Positions 53,263 through 60,763 of a stretch of DNA of 64,000 nt are shown piece after piece. Source of the DNA: an uncultured Polaribacter sp. (lineage in GTDB: Bacteria > Bacteroidota > Bacteroidia > Flavobacteriales > Flavobacteriaceae); the NCBI RefSeq assembly GCF_947503875.1, contig NZ_CANNFH010000006.1:124001-188000 (forward strand), written 5' to 3'. Positions within the stretch are counted from its first letter, which is position 1, and each line of letters opens with the position of its first letter. Both the position numbers and the translations under genes were made by a program. A model generated the notes under the pieces. It had not been told where the DNA came from. It saw only the letters and a list, made by a program, of their open reading frames with translations, and did no database searches.

Positions 53263-54372
53263 TTATTTGATTTTATCAAAAAAAGTAAGCTGGTAATTTG
53301 GTAGTAATTCTGGATGTGTAATTTTCAAAATATCTTTTAACAGTGCATCAGGTTTTATAGCAGAAGTTTCAAAATATATTAAACCACCAGTAGCTCCTTT
53401 TTTATTAGCGTAGGTATACACTTTATTATTTTTAAAAGCATTAAAATTTTGATATTGTTCACTAGAGTTTTCCATCTCTTTTTTGGTTTTATACAAACCA
53501 CAACCAATCCAATAAGTTGCATTTTGTGCCTTGTCTAAAACGGTTTCTATACTTAAAGGTAAACTACCCGTTTTTTTAGAGTTTTTCCAAAGGTAATTGG
53601 TATTGGCATCTTTAAAATAGGTAGCAATAAAACTTTTTCCTCCAGGGGCATACCAAACATCACTAAATAAATTACCAGACAAAACAGTTGGTTTGTCTTT
53701 TGCTTTTAAAGCTAGCTCTTTAGTAGCAAGATATCGCTGTTCAATGGCTTTAAAAATACTATCAGCCTCTTTTTCTTTATTTAGTAAAGCCCCAAAAAAC
53801 TTTATCCATTCTGCTTTGCCTAAAGGAGTTTCCTCTAACCAGTCTCCATTGTAAATTACGGGTATTTTACTTTTTAAAATTGTTTTAAAGCTTTTATTGC
53901 TGCCTTCTAAGCTAAAAGCCACAATTACATCTGGAGATAGCTCAATTAATTTTTCTGTATTTATGCTTTGTGCAGTGCCTAGCTCTTTAATTTTACCCAA
54001 TGCAATGCGCTTTCTTGTTTTTTTTGATGAAATAAATTGTGTCTGAGGAAAACCAACAATGGCATTTTCTGCATTTAGCAACTCTAACATTGGTATGTGT
54101 GTTGTACTTGTGGCAACTAGACTTTTAACAGGAGTTTTTAATTTGTTTTCAGCTAAATTTGTAACATTACCTAAAATAAAAGTATACTCTTTTTTTGCTT
54201 TTTGATATGGTTTTTTAATAATTAATTTTGTAATCTTTTCTTCTTTAACAATATCAAAACCCTTTGCATACTTTATAGTTTTGCTGTTTTTTAAATGTAT
54301 TTCTGTACTTTTTTCATTCTTACAGGAAAATAATAGAAAAGTAAAAAAGAATAAAATAGGATAAATTTTCAT
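53263..54372 (-). CDS. Cobalamin/iron-type ABC binding lipoprotein (BtuF/FecB-like)
   Basis: 369 residues from the ATG at 54372. The upstream start at 54390 only adds LQLNL before the signal peptide. The lipobox is LFSC (Cys17). Type III periplasmic-binding fold: VKSLVATSTTHIPMLELLNAENAIVGFP, IELSPDVIVAF, DVWYAPGGKSFIATYFKDANTNYLW. The family serves vitamin B12 or iron chelates, and the cobalamin locus beside it favours B12. No BtuC/BtuD genes follow, so its permease is elsewhere. Confidence 0.85.
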   Translation of the reverse strand: MKIYPILFFFTFLLFSCKNEKSTEIHLKNSKTIKYAKGFDIVKEEKITKLIIKKPYQKAKKEYTFILGNVTNLAENKLKTPVKSLVATSTTHIPMLELLNAENAIVGFPQTQFISSKKTRKRIALGKIKELGTAQSINTEKLIELSPDVIVAFSLEGSNKSFKTILKSKIPVIYNGDWLEETPLGKAEWIKFFGALLNKEKEADSIFKAIEQRYLATKELALKAKDKPTVLSGNLFSDVWYAPGGKSFIATYFKDANTNYLWKNSKKTGSLPLSIETVLDKAQNATYWIGCGLYKTKKEMENSSEQYQNFNAFKNNKVYTYANKKGATGGLIYFETSAIKPDALLKDILKITHPELLPNYQLTFFDKIK

Positions 54373-54451
54373 AAGATTTAATTGTAACAATTAACTCTAC
54401 AAAGATTAGAAACATTTTTTTATTTTTTAAGATAAAACTTACAAAACAATG

Positions 54452-54459
54452 TAAATTTG
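54452..54459 (+). promoter_or_regulatory. -7 box TAAATTTG for signal-less binding protein
   Basis: An exact TAnnTTTG match, 18 bp before the ATG at 54478. It supports that start codon and therefore the absence of a signal peptide. Confidence 0.55.
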
Positions 54460-54477
54460 CTTTAAAAATATTTTTTT

Positions 54478-55398
54478 ATGAAAGTATCTTCTTTTATGCC
54501 AGCAGTTACCCAAATGATTTATGATATGGGTTTACAAGATTATTTAGACGGAATAACCTTTGAATGTCCTGCAATTGCTTTAAAAGAAAAGCAAGTTGCT
54601 GTGCGTTATAAATTAGAAGGGCAAACGTTAACTAGCCAAGAAATTAATACTATTTTTTCTAAAGCTAAAGCTGATGGAGAAACTTTGTATTATGTAGATG
54701 AATCTGTTTTAGAAGCGGTTGCACCAGATATTATTTTTACGCAAGATGTTTGTGATGTCTGCCAAATAGACACGGAATGTGTTGCAAATTCTGCTTATAA
54801 ATTACCCAAAATTCCCAATTTAATTTCTGTAACACCAAATTCTTTAGAAGATGTTTTTGATAATGCGTTAACAATTGCCTCAGCAATGAATAAAAAGGAA
54901 ATTGGTTTGGCTTATGTAGCGCAATTAAAAGAAAGAATTCATGCTATTGTAGATCAACAAAGAGCAAAAAGATTGCAGTCTAAGAGTGTTTTATTGTTAG
55001 AATGGATAGATCCATTATTTAACTGTGGGCATTGGATTCCACATCAAATAGGTTATGCAGGTGGTATTGATTTACTCTCGCATCCTTCTGGAGATAGTAT
55101 TGTAATTTCTTGGGATAAAATTGTAAAATACAATCCAGAAGTACTAATTATTGCACCCTGTGGTTATGACGTAAAAAGAACGCAAGAAGACATGAAGTTT
55201 TTAGAAGAAAAACCAGAATGGAAAACTTTAAGAGCTATACAAAACCAACAAGTTTATATTGCAGATTTTGATATGTTTACACAATCATCTGCCAAAACTT
55301 TGGTAGATGGCATTTCTTGTTTATCGCAAATGATACATCCAAAACACTTTACAACTACTGCTGCATTACAACAAAAATTCGTGAATTATAAGTCTTAA
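54478..55398 (+). CDS. Cytosolic cobalamin-binding-like protein (BtuF fold)
   Basis: 306 residues of the COG0614 binding-protein fold: KVSSFMPAVTQMIYDMGLQDYLDGI, VAPDIIFTQDVCDVCQID, LLLEWIDPLFNCGHWIPHQIGYAGGID, YNPEVLIIAPCGYD. It starts straight into the fold and has no signal peptide, so it should stay in the cytoplasm. It also has several cysteines (DVCDVCQIDTEC) unusual for an exported protein. It stands just before the cobalamin riboswitch and may bind or store corrinoid inside the cell (inference). Confidence 0.8.
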   Translation: MKVSSFMPAVTQMIYDMGLQDYLDGITFECPAIALKEKQVAVRYKLEGQTLTSQEINTIFSKAKADGETLYYVDESVLEAVAPDIIFTQDVCDVCQIDTECVANSAYKLPKIPNLISVTPNSLEDVFDNALTIASAMNKKEIGLAYVAQLKERIHAIVDQQRAKRLQSKSVLLLEWIDPLFNCGHWIPHQIGYAGGIDLLSHPSGDSIVISWDKIVKYNPEVLIIAPCGYDVKRTQEDMKFLEEKPEWKTLRAIQNQQVYIADFDMFTQSSAKTLVDGISCLSQMIHPKHFTTTAALQQKFVNYKS

Positions 55399-55402
55399 TT
55401 TG

Positions 55403-55432
55403 TTTGTTATAACATAAAATAGCCTACATTTG
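55403..55432 (+). promoter_or_regulatory. Promoter of the cobalamin-regulated operon
   Basis: -33 TTTG (55403-55406), 18 bases, then -7 TACATTTG (55425-55432), the best full Bacteroidota promoter in the window. The transcript would begin near 55438, at the front edge of the riboswitch. Confidence 0.65.
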
Positions 55433-55439
55433 AAAAAAA

Positions 55440-55650
55440 TTAAGGTTTTATTCTAGGCAACTAGAGTAAATTAAAAGGGAATTTGGTGTAAATCCAAAGC
55501 TGTTCCCGCAACTGTAAGTTTATGCTACTATGTAGCACCTCTTTGTAGGTTGTTATGAAATCTTAAGCCACTGTTTGCTTTCTGAAGAATATTCAGAATA
55601 AAAATGGGAAGGCATCATAACAAGAACGAGTCAGGAGACCTGCCTAATTT
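55440..55650 (+). ncRNA. Cobalamin riboswitch
   Basis: Ordered conserved parts of the AdoCbl/B12 aptamer: AAAAGGGAATTTGGTGTAAA (about 55474), TCCAAAGCTGTTCCCGCAAC, TAAGCCACTG (55564), GGGAAGGC and the B12 box AGTCAGGAGACCTGCC (55629-55644). It is followed by a hairpin AAAACTTT/AAAGTTTT (55663-55685) 7 bases before the btuB ATG, a likely expression platform that hides the start region when B12 is bound. Confidence 0.95.
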
Positions 55651-55692
55651 TAAAAATCTATAAAAACTTTCGGGATAAAAGTTTTAGTGATT

Positions 55693-57567
55693 ATGAAAAA
55701 ATATGTCTTATTTTTTTTAGTAATAGGCACGTATACATGCAATGTATTTGGCCAAAAAGATTCTTTAGCAACCTTGCTTAAAGAAGTAATAGTTGTTGCG
55801 GATAAATCTTTTAAAAAGAACTCTAAAAGTTCTAAAGTAGTAGCTTTAAAAGATTCTGTATTGTTTAAAAACACAGAGTCGTTTGCATCTTTATTACGTT
55901 TTAATGCTCCCATTTACATAAGAGAATTTGGTGCTGGTGGTACAAGTTCTGCAAGTTTTAGAGGTACTAGTAGTTCTAATACAGCAGTAATTTGGAACGG
56001 AATTAATATAAACTCTATAAATAACGGCCAAACAGGTTTTAACTCTTTAACTGTAAGTTTGTTTGATGATATTAATATTAGAAGCGGTGGTGGTAGTTTA
56101 GAATATGGCTCTGGTGCAATTGGTGGTACAGTACATTTAAACGATACTTTTGTTTTTAAGGATGCTGAAACTATAGAAAACCAGTTTATCGTATCTGCAG
56201 GTAGTTATAATACTTCTAATAACTTGTATAAATTTAAGTATTTTTCTAATAATTTAGCTGTAAAATTTGGGGTTTCCTATAATGCTTCAGATAACGATTA
56301 TCCATTATTAGGTACCAATTTAAATAACGAGAATGGTGCATATAAAAATGTTAGTTTTAATGGGGGTTTTTCCCATAAAATCACTAAATGTTCTGAATTA
56401 AACTTGTATTCTACCACTTATTTAGGAGAACGTTTATTTTCTGGTGAACTGCCAAATCCTTTGGTTGCCAATGATAAATATAAAGATTTTAATCACCGAA
56501 ACTTAATAACTTATAGTATTGCTAAAAACAATTATACAAATCAAGTTAATATTGCTTATCTAACTGAAGAGTATCGTTTTTTTGATGATAAAAATAGTGA
56601 GAATTTCAATTTTGGAAGCTCTGAAAGATATCTGGTTAGTAATCGATTTGGGTATGATTTCAAAAATATAAATGCAACAATTAGTTCTTTTACAGAATAC
56701 GAATCTATTTTTGGTAAAACAGATCAAATATCAGAAAAAAATAGAAGACAGTTTTCGCAGTCTATTTTGTTTAATCAACATATTAATAACCTGTTTTTTT
56801 ATGATGTTAAAATTAGAAAAGATTTTAACTCTGATTATAAAGTGCCTTTTACTTATGCGGTTGGCACAAAATTAAAGGCTTTTAAACACCTTTCTTTTAG
56901 AGCAAACGCTTCTAAAAACTTTAGAGCGCCTACTTACAATGATTTGTTTTGGCCTGGCCAAGGAAATTTAAGCTTGAAACCAGAAACAGCATTACAAGGT
57001 GAGTTTGGTATAGTCTATGCCAACAAAAATTTTAAAATAGATGTTGCAGGTTTTTATATTTCTGCGAAAGATAAAATTGTTTGGAGCCCAAATGGAGACC
57101 CACAAAGAGCTGGTATTTGGACGCCTATTAATTTATCAGACTCAAAAAATAAAGGAGTTGAAGCGCTTTTAGAATATGCAACGAATATTGGTGCGCATAC
57201 GCTACAAATAAATGCGAATTATAGTTATACACATGCAAAAAACACTGAGACCGATACCTTTTTAATTTTTGTGCCGAAACATTTATTTAATGGAAGTGTT
57301 GGGTATCAATATAAAAAGATTAGTGCTTTTTATCAACAATTATATACAGGTGCTACTTTTACTACAGAAAGTAATTCGCCAGATTTTGTAATTCCTAGTT
57401 TTTTTGTAGGTAATGTTGGGGTAGATTATCTATTTCTAAAAACAGCGCAAACAAAACTTTCTTTAGGAGTAAAAATTAATAATGTATTGAATCAACTTTA
57501 TTTTACCCAGCCTAGAAGGCCTTTACCAAATAGAAATTTTAACTTAAACATAAACTATAAATTTTAA
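55693..57567 (+). CDS. btuB: TonB-dependent vitamin B12 receptor (BtuB-like)
   Basis: 624 residues from the ATG at 55693, right after the riboswitch; the GTG at 55687 is in the hairpin arm edge and is less likely. Signal peptide (VLFFLVIGTYTCNVFGQ), TonB-box region KEVIVVADKS, plug domain (SASFRGTSSSNTAVIWNGININS, GSGAIGGTVHL), then a 22-strand barrel ending NFNLNINYKF with terminal phenylalanine. B12 specificity rests on the riboswitch and the BtuG-like gene 4 bp downstream. Confidence 0.9.
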   Translation: MKKYVLFFLVIGTYTCNVFGQKDSLATLLKEVIVVADKSFKKNSKSSKVVALKDSVLFKNTESFASLLRFNAPIYIREFGAGGTSSASFRGTSSSNTAVIWNGININSINNGQTGFNSLTVSLFDDINIRSGGGSLEYGSGAIGGTVHLNDTFVFKDAETIENQFIVSAGSYNTSNNLYKFKYFSNNLAVKFGVSYNASDNDYPLLGTNLNNENGAYKNVSFNGGFSHKITKCSELNLYSTTYLGERLFSGELPNPLVANDKYKDFNHRNLITYSIAKNNYTNQVNIAYLTEEYRFFDDKNSENFNFGSSERYLVSNRFGYDFKNINATISSFTEYESIFGKTDQISEKNRRQFSQSILFNQHINNLFFYDVKIRKDFNSDYKVPFTYAVGTKLKAFKHLSFRANASKNFRAPTYNDLFWPGQGNLSLKPETALQGEFGIVYANKNFKIDVAGFYISAKDKIVWSPNGDPQRAGIWTPINLSDSKNKGVEALLEYATNIGAHTLQINANYSYTHAKNTETDTFLIFVPKHLFNGSVGYQYKKISAFYQQLYTGATFTTESNSPDFVIPSFFVGNVGVDYLFLKTAQTKLSLGVKINNVLNQLYFTQPRRPLPNRNFNLNINYKF

Positions 57568-57571
57568 ACAA

Positions 57572-58636
57572 ATGAAAATGAAAAAATTACCAATAACACT
57601 AGCACTTGCCGTGCTTTTTTTAACTTCATGTAAAAATAGTGAAGAAGATATTTTACCAAAAGGAGATTTTGAAAATGGTATTTTAATTAGTGGCGAAGGT
57701 TCTGGAGCTGGAACAGGTTCTATATCTTATGTATCTAATGATTTTACAATAACAGACAATCTTATTTTTAAAGATGTAAATAATTTAGAGTTAGGTACGT
57801 TTTTACAGTCGGTTGCTTTTGATAGTGAGAATGCATTTATTGTAGTAGATAATCAAAATACAATTACAGTTGCAGATCGATTTACTTTCGAGAAAAGAGG
57901 GGAAATTACAACAGATTTATCTACGCCTAGATTTATGGCAATTGCTGGTAATAAAGGGTATGTGACCAATTGGGGATCTACTGCTAGTGCAACAGACGAT
58001 TTTATTGCAGTTGTAGATTTGTTAACTTTAACTGTAGAAAGCACAATTCCTGTAGGTAATGGTCCTGAGCGAATTATAGAAAGAGACAATAAATTATATG
58101 TGTCTCATAAAGGAGCTTTTACAACTAATAATATTATTTCTGTTATAGATATTACCTCTAAAGAAGTAAAAGAAGTTACTGTAAAAGACAATCCAGATGA
58201 AATGTATTTTAATAGTGCAGGGCAATTAATAGCACTGTCTTCTGGTAGAACTATATTTGATGCAGATTTTAATGTAATAGGTAATACTTTAGGTAGTATT
58301 GCAACAATTGATACTACAAGCTTAAGCATTACAAACGAACTTGTATTTGAATTAGGAGAACACCCATCTTTAATGGTGTTAGAAAACAATACGTTGTATT
58401 ACAATTTAGGTAGTAAAATATATGCAATTCCTGCAGATGCAACTAGTTTAGCTACTTCAGAAATTATTACTGCAGAAGGTTTCTTGTACGGTTTTGAGGT
58501 AGAAGGAGATAACTTATTTACTTTAAATGCCAATTTTTCTGATGTTAGTGATTTGAATGTTTATAGCATTGCTACTAAATTAAAAACACAAACAAAAGAA
58601 GTTGCTTTAGGTGCATCAAAAATTTACTTTAATTAG
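57572..58636 (+). CDS. BtuG-like cobalamin-binding beta-propeller lipoprotein
   Basis: 354 residues. Lipoprotein signal with lipobox FLTSC (Cys20). YncE/DUF5074-like repeats (NAFIVVDNQNTITVADRFTFEKRGEI, GYVTNWGS...VVDLLTLTVESTIPVGNGPERII, LYVSHKGA...VIDITSKEV) suggest a seven-bladed propeller. In Bacteroides, BtuG with this architecture covers BtuB on the cell surface and binds B12 very tightly. The gene begins 4 bp after btuB and shares its riboswitch, so the same role is likely here. Confidence 0.85.
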   Translation: MKMKKLPITLALAVLFLTSCKNSEEDILPKGDFENGILISGEGSGAGTGSISYVSNDFTITDNLIFKDVNNLELGTFLQSVAFDSENAFIVVDNQNTITVADRFTFEKRGEITTDLSTPRFMAIAGNKGYVTNWGSTASATDDFIAVVDLLTLTVESTIPVGNGPERIIERDNKLYVSHKGAFTTNNIISVIDITSKEVKEVTVKDNPDEMYFNSAGQLIALSSGRTIFDADFNVIGNTLGSIATIDTTSLSITNELVFELGEHPSLMVLENNTLYYNLGSKIYAIPADATSLATSEIITAEGFLYGFEVEGDNLFTLNANFSDVSDLNVYSIATKLKTQTKEVALGASKIYFN

Positions 58637-58711
58637 AAAAACATAACGAAAAAGAGAAGAGAGAGTGTTAAAAAGTCATTTGTATTCATAGAATACAGGT
58701 GGCTTTTTTAA

Positions 58712-59224
58712 TTACAATAAATCTTTTACTTCTTTTTTTATAAAAGCAATGGCAGTTTCTGTTGGTGGTAAAGTTTTAGAATAATCTATTAACACATTTT
58801 CTCTTAAATCGTTCGCAGAATTAGAGGTTTCAGAAAGCTGTCTTAGTTTATTAATTACTGCGTTTTTTGCGGCTAAAATGGCCATCCAAGTTTCATCAGA
58901 AATATAAATTTGTTGTACTAAATTGTGTTCGTATTCTTGTTCTATATTTGCTAATAATAACTGTAAATAATCTGGGGTATTATCAGAAATTGGCTGAATG
59001 CGCATTAGCATTTTTACAGGGTTTATTCTATCACAAAATAACAACATTCTTTCATTGGCTTGCAATTTTGTGGGCAAAGCTTCTTTTTTTCTTAGAGCTA
59101 AGAGTTCTAATCTTTTTTCTTCATTTTTATTATTGATGAATCCGTTAAACATATAATAAGCTACAAAGCCTGTAACTGCAGCAGGTAAAATATATGCAAT
59201 ACTTTCTATAATTTTATCTTCCAT
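58712..59224 (-). CDS. Membrane-anchored conserved protein of unknown function
   Basis: 170 residues with one N-terminal helix (about 9-27, AYILPAAVTGFVAYYMF), a basic/acidic linker, and a helical cytoplasmic domain (LQANERMLLFCDRINPVKMLMRIQPIS). It is a conserved Bacteroidota family without known function (possibly DUF7935). It lies 3 bp after the DUF3307 gene and is the last gene of the SatD operon. Confidence 0.65.
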   Translation of the reverse strand: MEDKIIESIAYILPAAVTGFVAYYMFNGFINNKNEEKRLELLALRKKEALPTKLQANERMLLFCDRINPVKMLMRIQPISDNTPDYLQLLLANIEQEYEHNLVQQIYISDETWMAILAAKNAVINKLRQLSETSNSANDLRENVLIDYSKTLPPTETAIAFIKKEVKDLL

Positions 59225-59227
59225 AAT

Positions 59228-59944
59228 TTATAATAATGTTATTAAATACGAATATAAGATTCCTATTAAAATAGCCAATCCAAAACTTAACAAAGTACCA
59301 ATTAAAATATATTCCGTTAATTTCCTGTCTTTAGATGCTGTTAAATCTCCAAACCTAAAAACAGATTTTGCAGCTAATAAAAAACCAATCGCTTGCCAAT
59401 TATTGGTTACAATAAAAGTAAAAATAAACAAGCGTTCTAAAATACCAATATATTTTCCTGCTTTGGCTAAAGAAGCATCTTTTTCTTTCTTTTTTTCTGG
59501 TGTCCATTGGCTAATAATTATTTTTATAAGTAAAGGAGATACATGTGTAATTAAAGACAGCGCCGTAAAAAAAAGTACAGTTTTATCATTAAAAAGTATT
59601 GATAAAGAAAATGTGTTTTCATAGTATAAAGAGGCTATAACCAAAGCCAAAATGTGTAATATTTGATCTATAAAAAACCAAACTCTTTTGTTATTTTTCT
59701 TTTGAAAATAAAGTTTAGCAACATCAATACAAAAATGAGAAATTAAGAGAAATACAATGGCAAAAGCATATTGTTCTACTTCAAATTTAAGCAAGCATAA
59801 AAGTAACATTGCATGTATACCAATATGAAAATAAAGGTATAAAGATTTTATTTTCTTTTTTTCTTTGTCTTTAACCCATTTTGTAGGTTGCAAAACAAAA
59901 TCGCCAATAATATGCGCTAGTAAAAGTTTTATAAAGAATAGCAT
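59228..59944 (-). CDS. DUF3307 membrane protein
   Basis: 238 residues, about six helices. The start LLAHIIGDFVLQPTKWVKDKEKKK and HFCIDVAKLYFQKK are the marks of DUF3307. Its start codon overlaps the end of satD by 16 bp. DUF3307 and SatD genes are regular partners, suggesting one regulated membrane function of unknown nature. Confidence 0.88.
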   Translation of the reverse strand: MLFFIKLLLAHIIGDFVLQPTKWVKDKEKKKIKSLYLYFHIGIHAMLLLCLLKFEVEQYAFAIVFLLISHFCIDVAKLYFQKKNNKRVWFFIDQILHILALVIASLYYENTFSLSILFNDKTVLFFTALSLITHVSPLLIKIIISQWTPEKKKEKDASLAKAGKYIGILERLFIFTFIVTNNWQAIGFLLAAKSVFRFGDLTASKDRKLTEYILIGTLLSFGLAILIGILYSYLITLL

Positions 59945-60558
59945 CCGTTTATTTTTTTATGCGTTACCATTGTACGATATATTTTTTCGAATTGCATAAT
60001 TTCATCTAAACCTGCTCTTTTTCTTCTTTCGCTGGCGCTACTTTCAGAAATATTTAATTCTTTAGCGAGTATTTTTTGGGTAGTGCCTTTATTATTTAAA
60101 TATTTTACAGTAAATTCTGCTGAATTTTTAGTCCAATTATCCATTATTAATAGCGCCAAAGCTAATGAGGTATTCATTAATGTATTAAACTTTTCATCGT
60201 TTGTTAATACAGCTAAATTTTGTTTTTTTACAAGTGTATCAAAAGCTTTCCCACTAAATGTAAAAGCTTCTCCATTTCCTTCAGTAATACGCTTATAATT
60301 CTCGGTTTTTTCACCAATTCCAATTCCAATTCTAACATCTAAATTTTTAATTTGCTTTAAAATGGCTTTTAATTTTATGGTAAAAAACAAGGCATGTTCA
60401 GGTTGCTCTATTTCAACCTGAAAACTATCTCCTCTAAAAATTTCCCAAGTTTTTGGTGATGCTCCTATTTCTTGAAATGTTTTTTTGAGTAAAGACATCC
60501 AAATATTAGTGTCTACATTTCTAGAGTTTATAATGTCTCCTGTGATAATACTGGTCAT
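59929..60558 (-). CDS. SatD family protein with HTH
   Basis: 209 residues, cytoplasmic. The N-terminal TSIITGDIINSRN and DSFQVEIEQPEHALFFTIKLKAIL match SatD. The C-terminal part has a helix-turn-helix, GTTQKILAKELNISESSASERRKRAGL (about residues 158-184). It may bind the three 20-bp dyads upstream of its own gene and repress itself (inference). It is co-transcribed with DUF3307. Confidence 0.85.
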   Translation of the reverse strand: MTSIITGDIINSRNVDTNIWMSLLKKTFQEIGASPKTWEIFRGDSFQVEIEQPEHALFFTIKLKAILKQIKNLDVRIGIGIGEKTENYKRITEGNGEAFTFSGKAFDTLVKKQNLAVLTNDEKFNTLMNTSLALALLIMDNWTKNSAEFTVKYLNNKGTTQKILAKELNISESSASERRKRAGLDEIMQFEKIYRTMVTHKKINGCYSL

Positions 60559-60572
60559 AAACTAGTTTTTTT

Positions 60573-60580
60573 CAAAGATA
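60573..60580 (-). promoter_or_regulatory. -7 box TATCTTTG of the satD operon
   Basis: An exact TAnnTTTG match on the - strand, 14 bp before the satD start. The -33 position would fall inside operator-like site A. Confidence 0.6.
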
Positions 60581-60588
60581 CTAAAATT

Positions 60589-60664
60589 ATTCGGCTATTA
60601 ACCCGAATATTACATAATTCGGGTTTTAAGACGAATTTGATATAATTCGGGTTTTAAGACGAAC
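60589..60664. promoter_or_regulatory. Three phased operator-like dyads upstream of satD
   Basis: Site A ATTCGGCTATTAACCCGAAT (60589-60608), site B ATTCGGGTTTTAAGACGAAT (60617-60636) and site C ATTCGGGTTTTAAGACGAAC (60645-60664). Each is a 20-bp inverted repeat with ATTCG half-sites, repeating every 28 bp exactly. Site A covers the expected -33 region of satD. Confidence 0.85.
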
Positions 60665-60763
60665 TTGTATGATAATAACTTGTGAATAAATTATCAACTT
60701 TTAGCATAAAAATAAAATGAGAGTTCTTAATTTAGTAGCTTAAACTCTACAAAAAAATATCTT

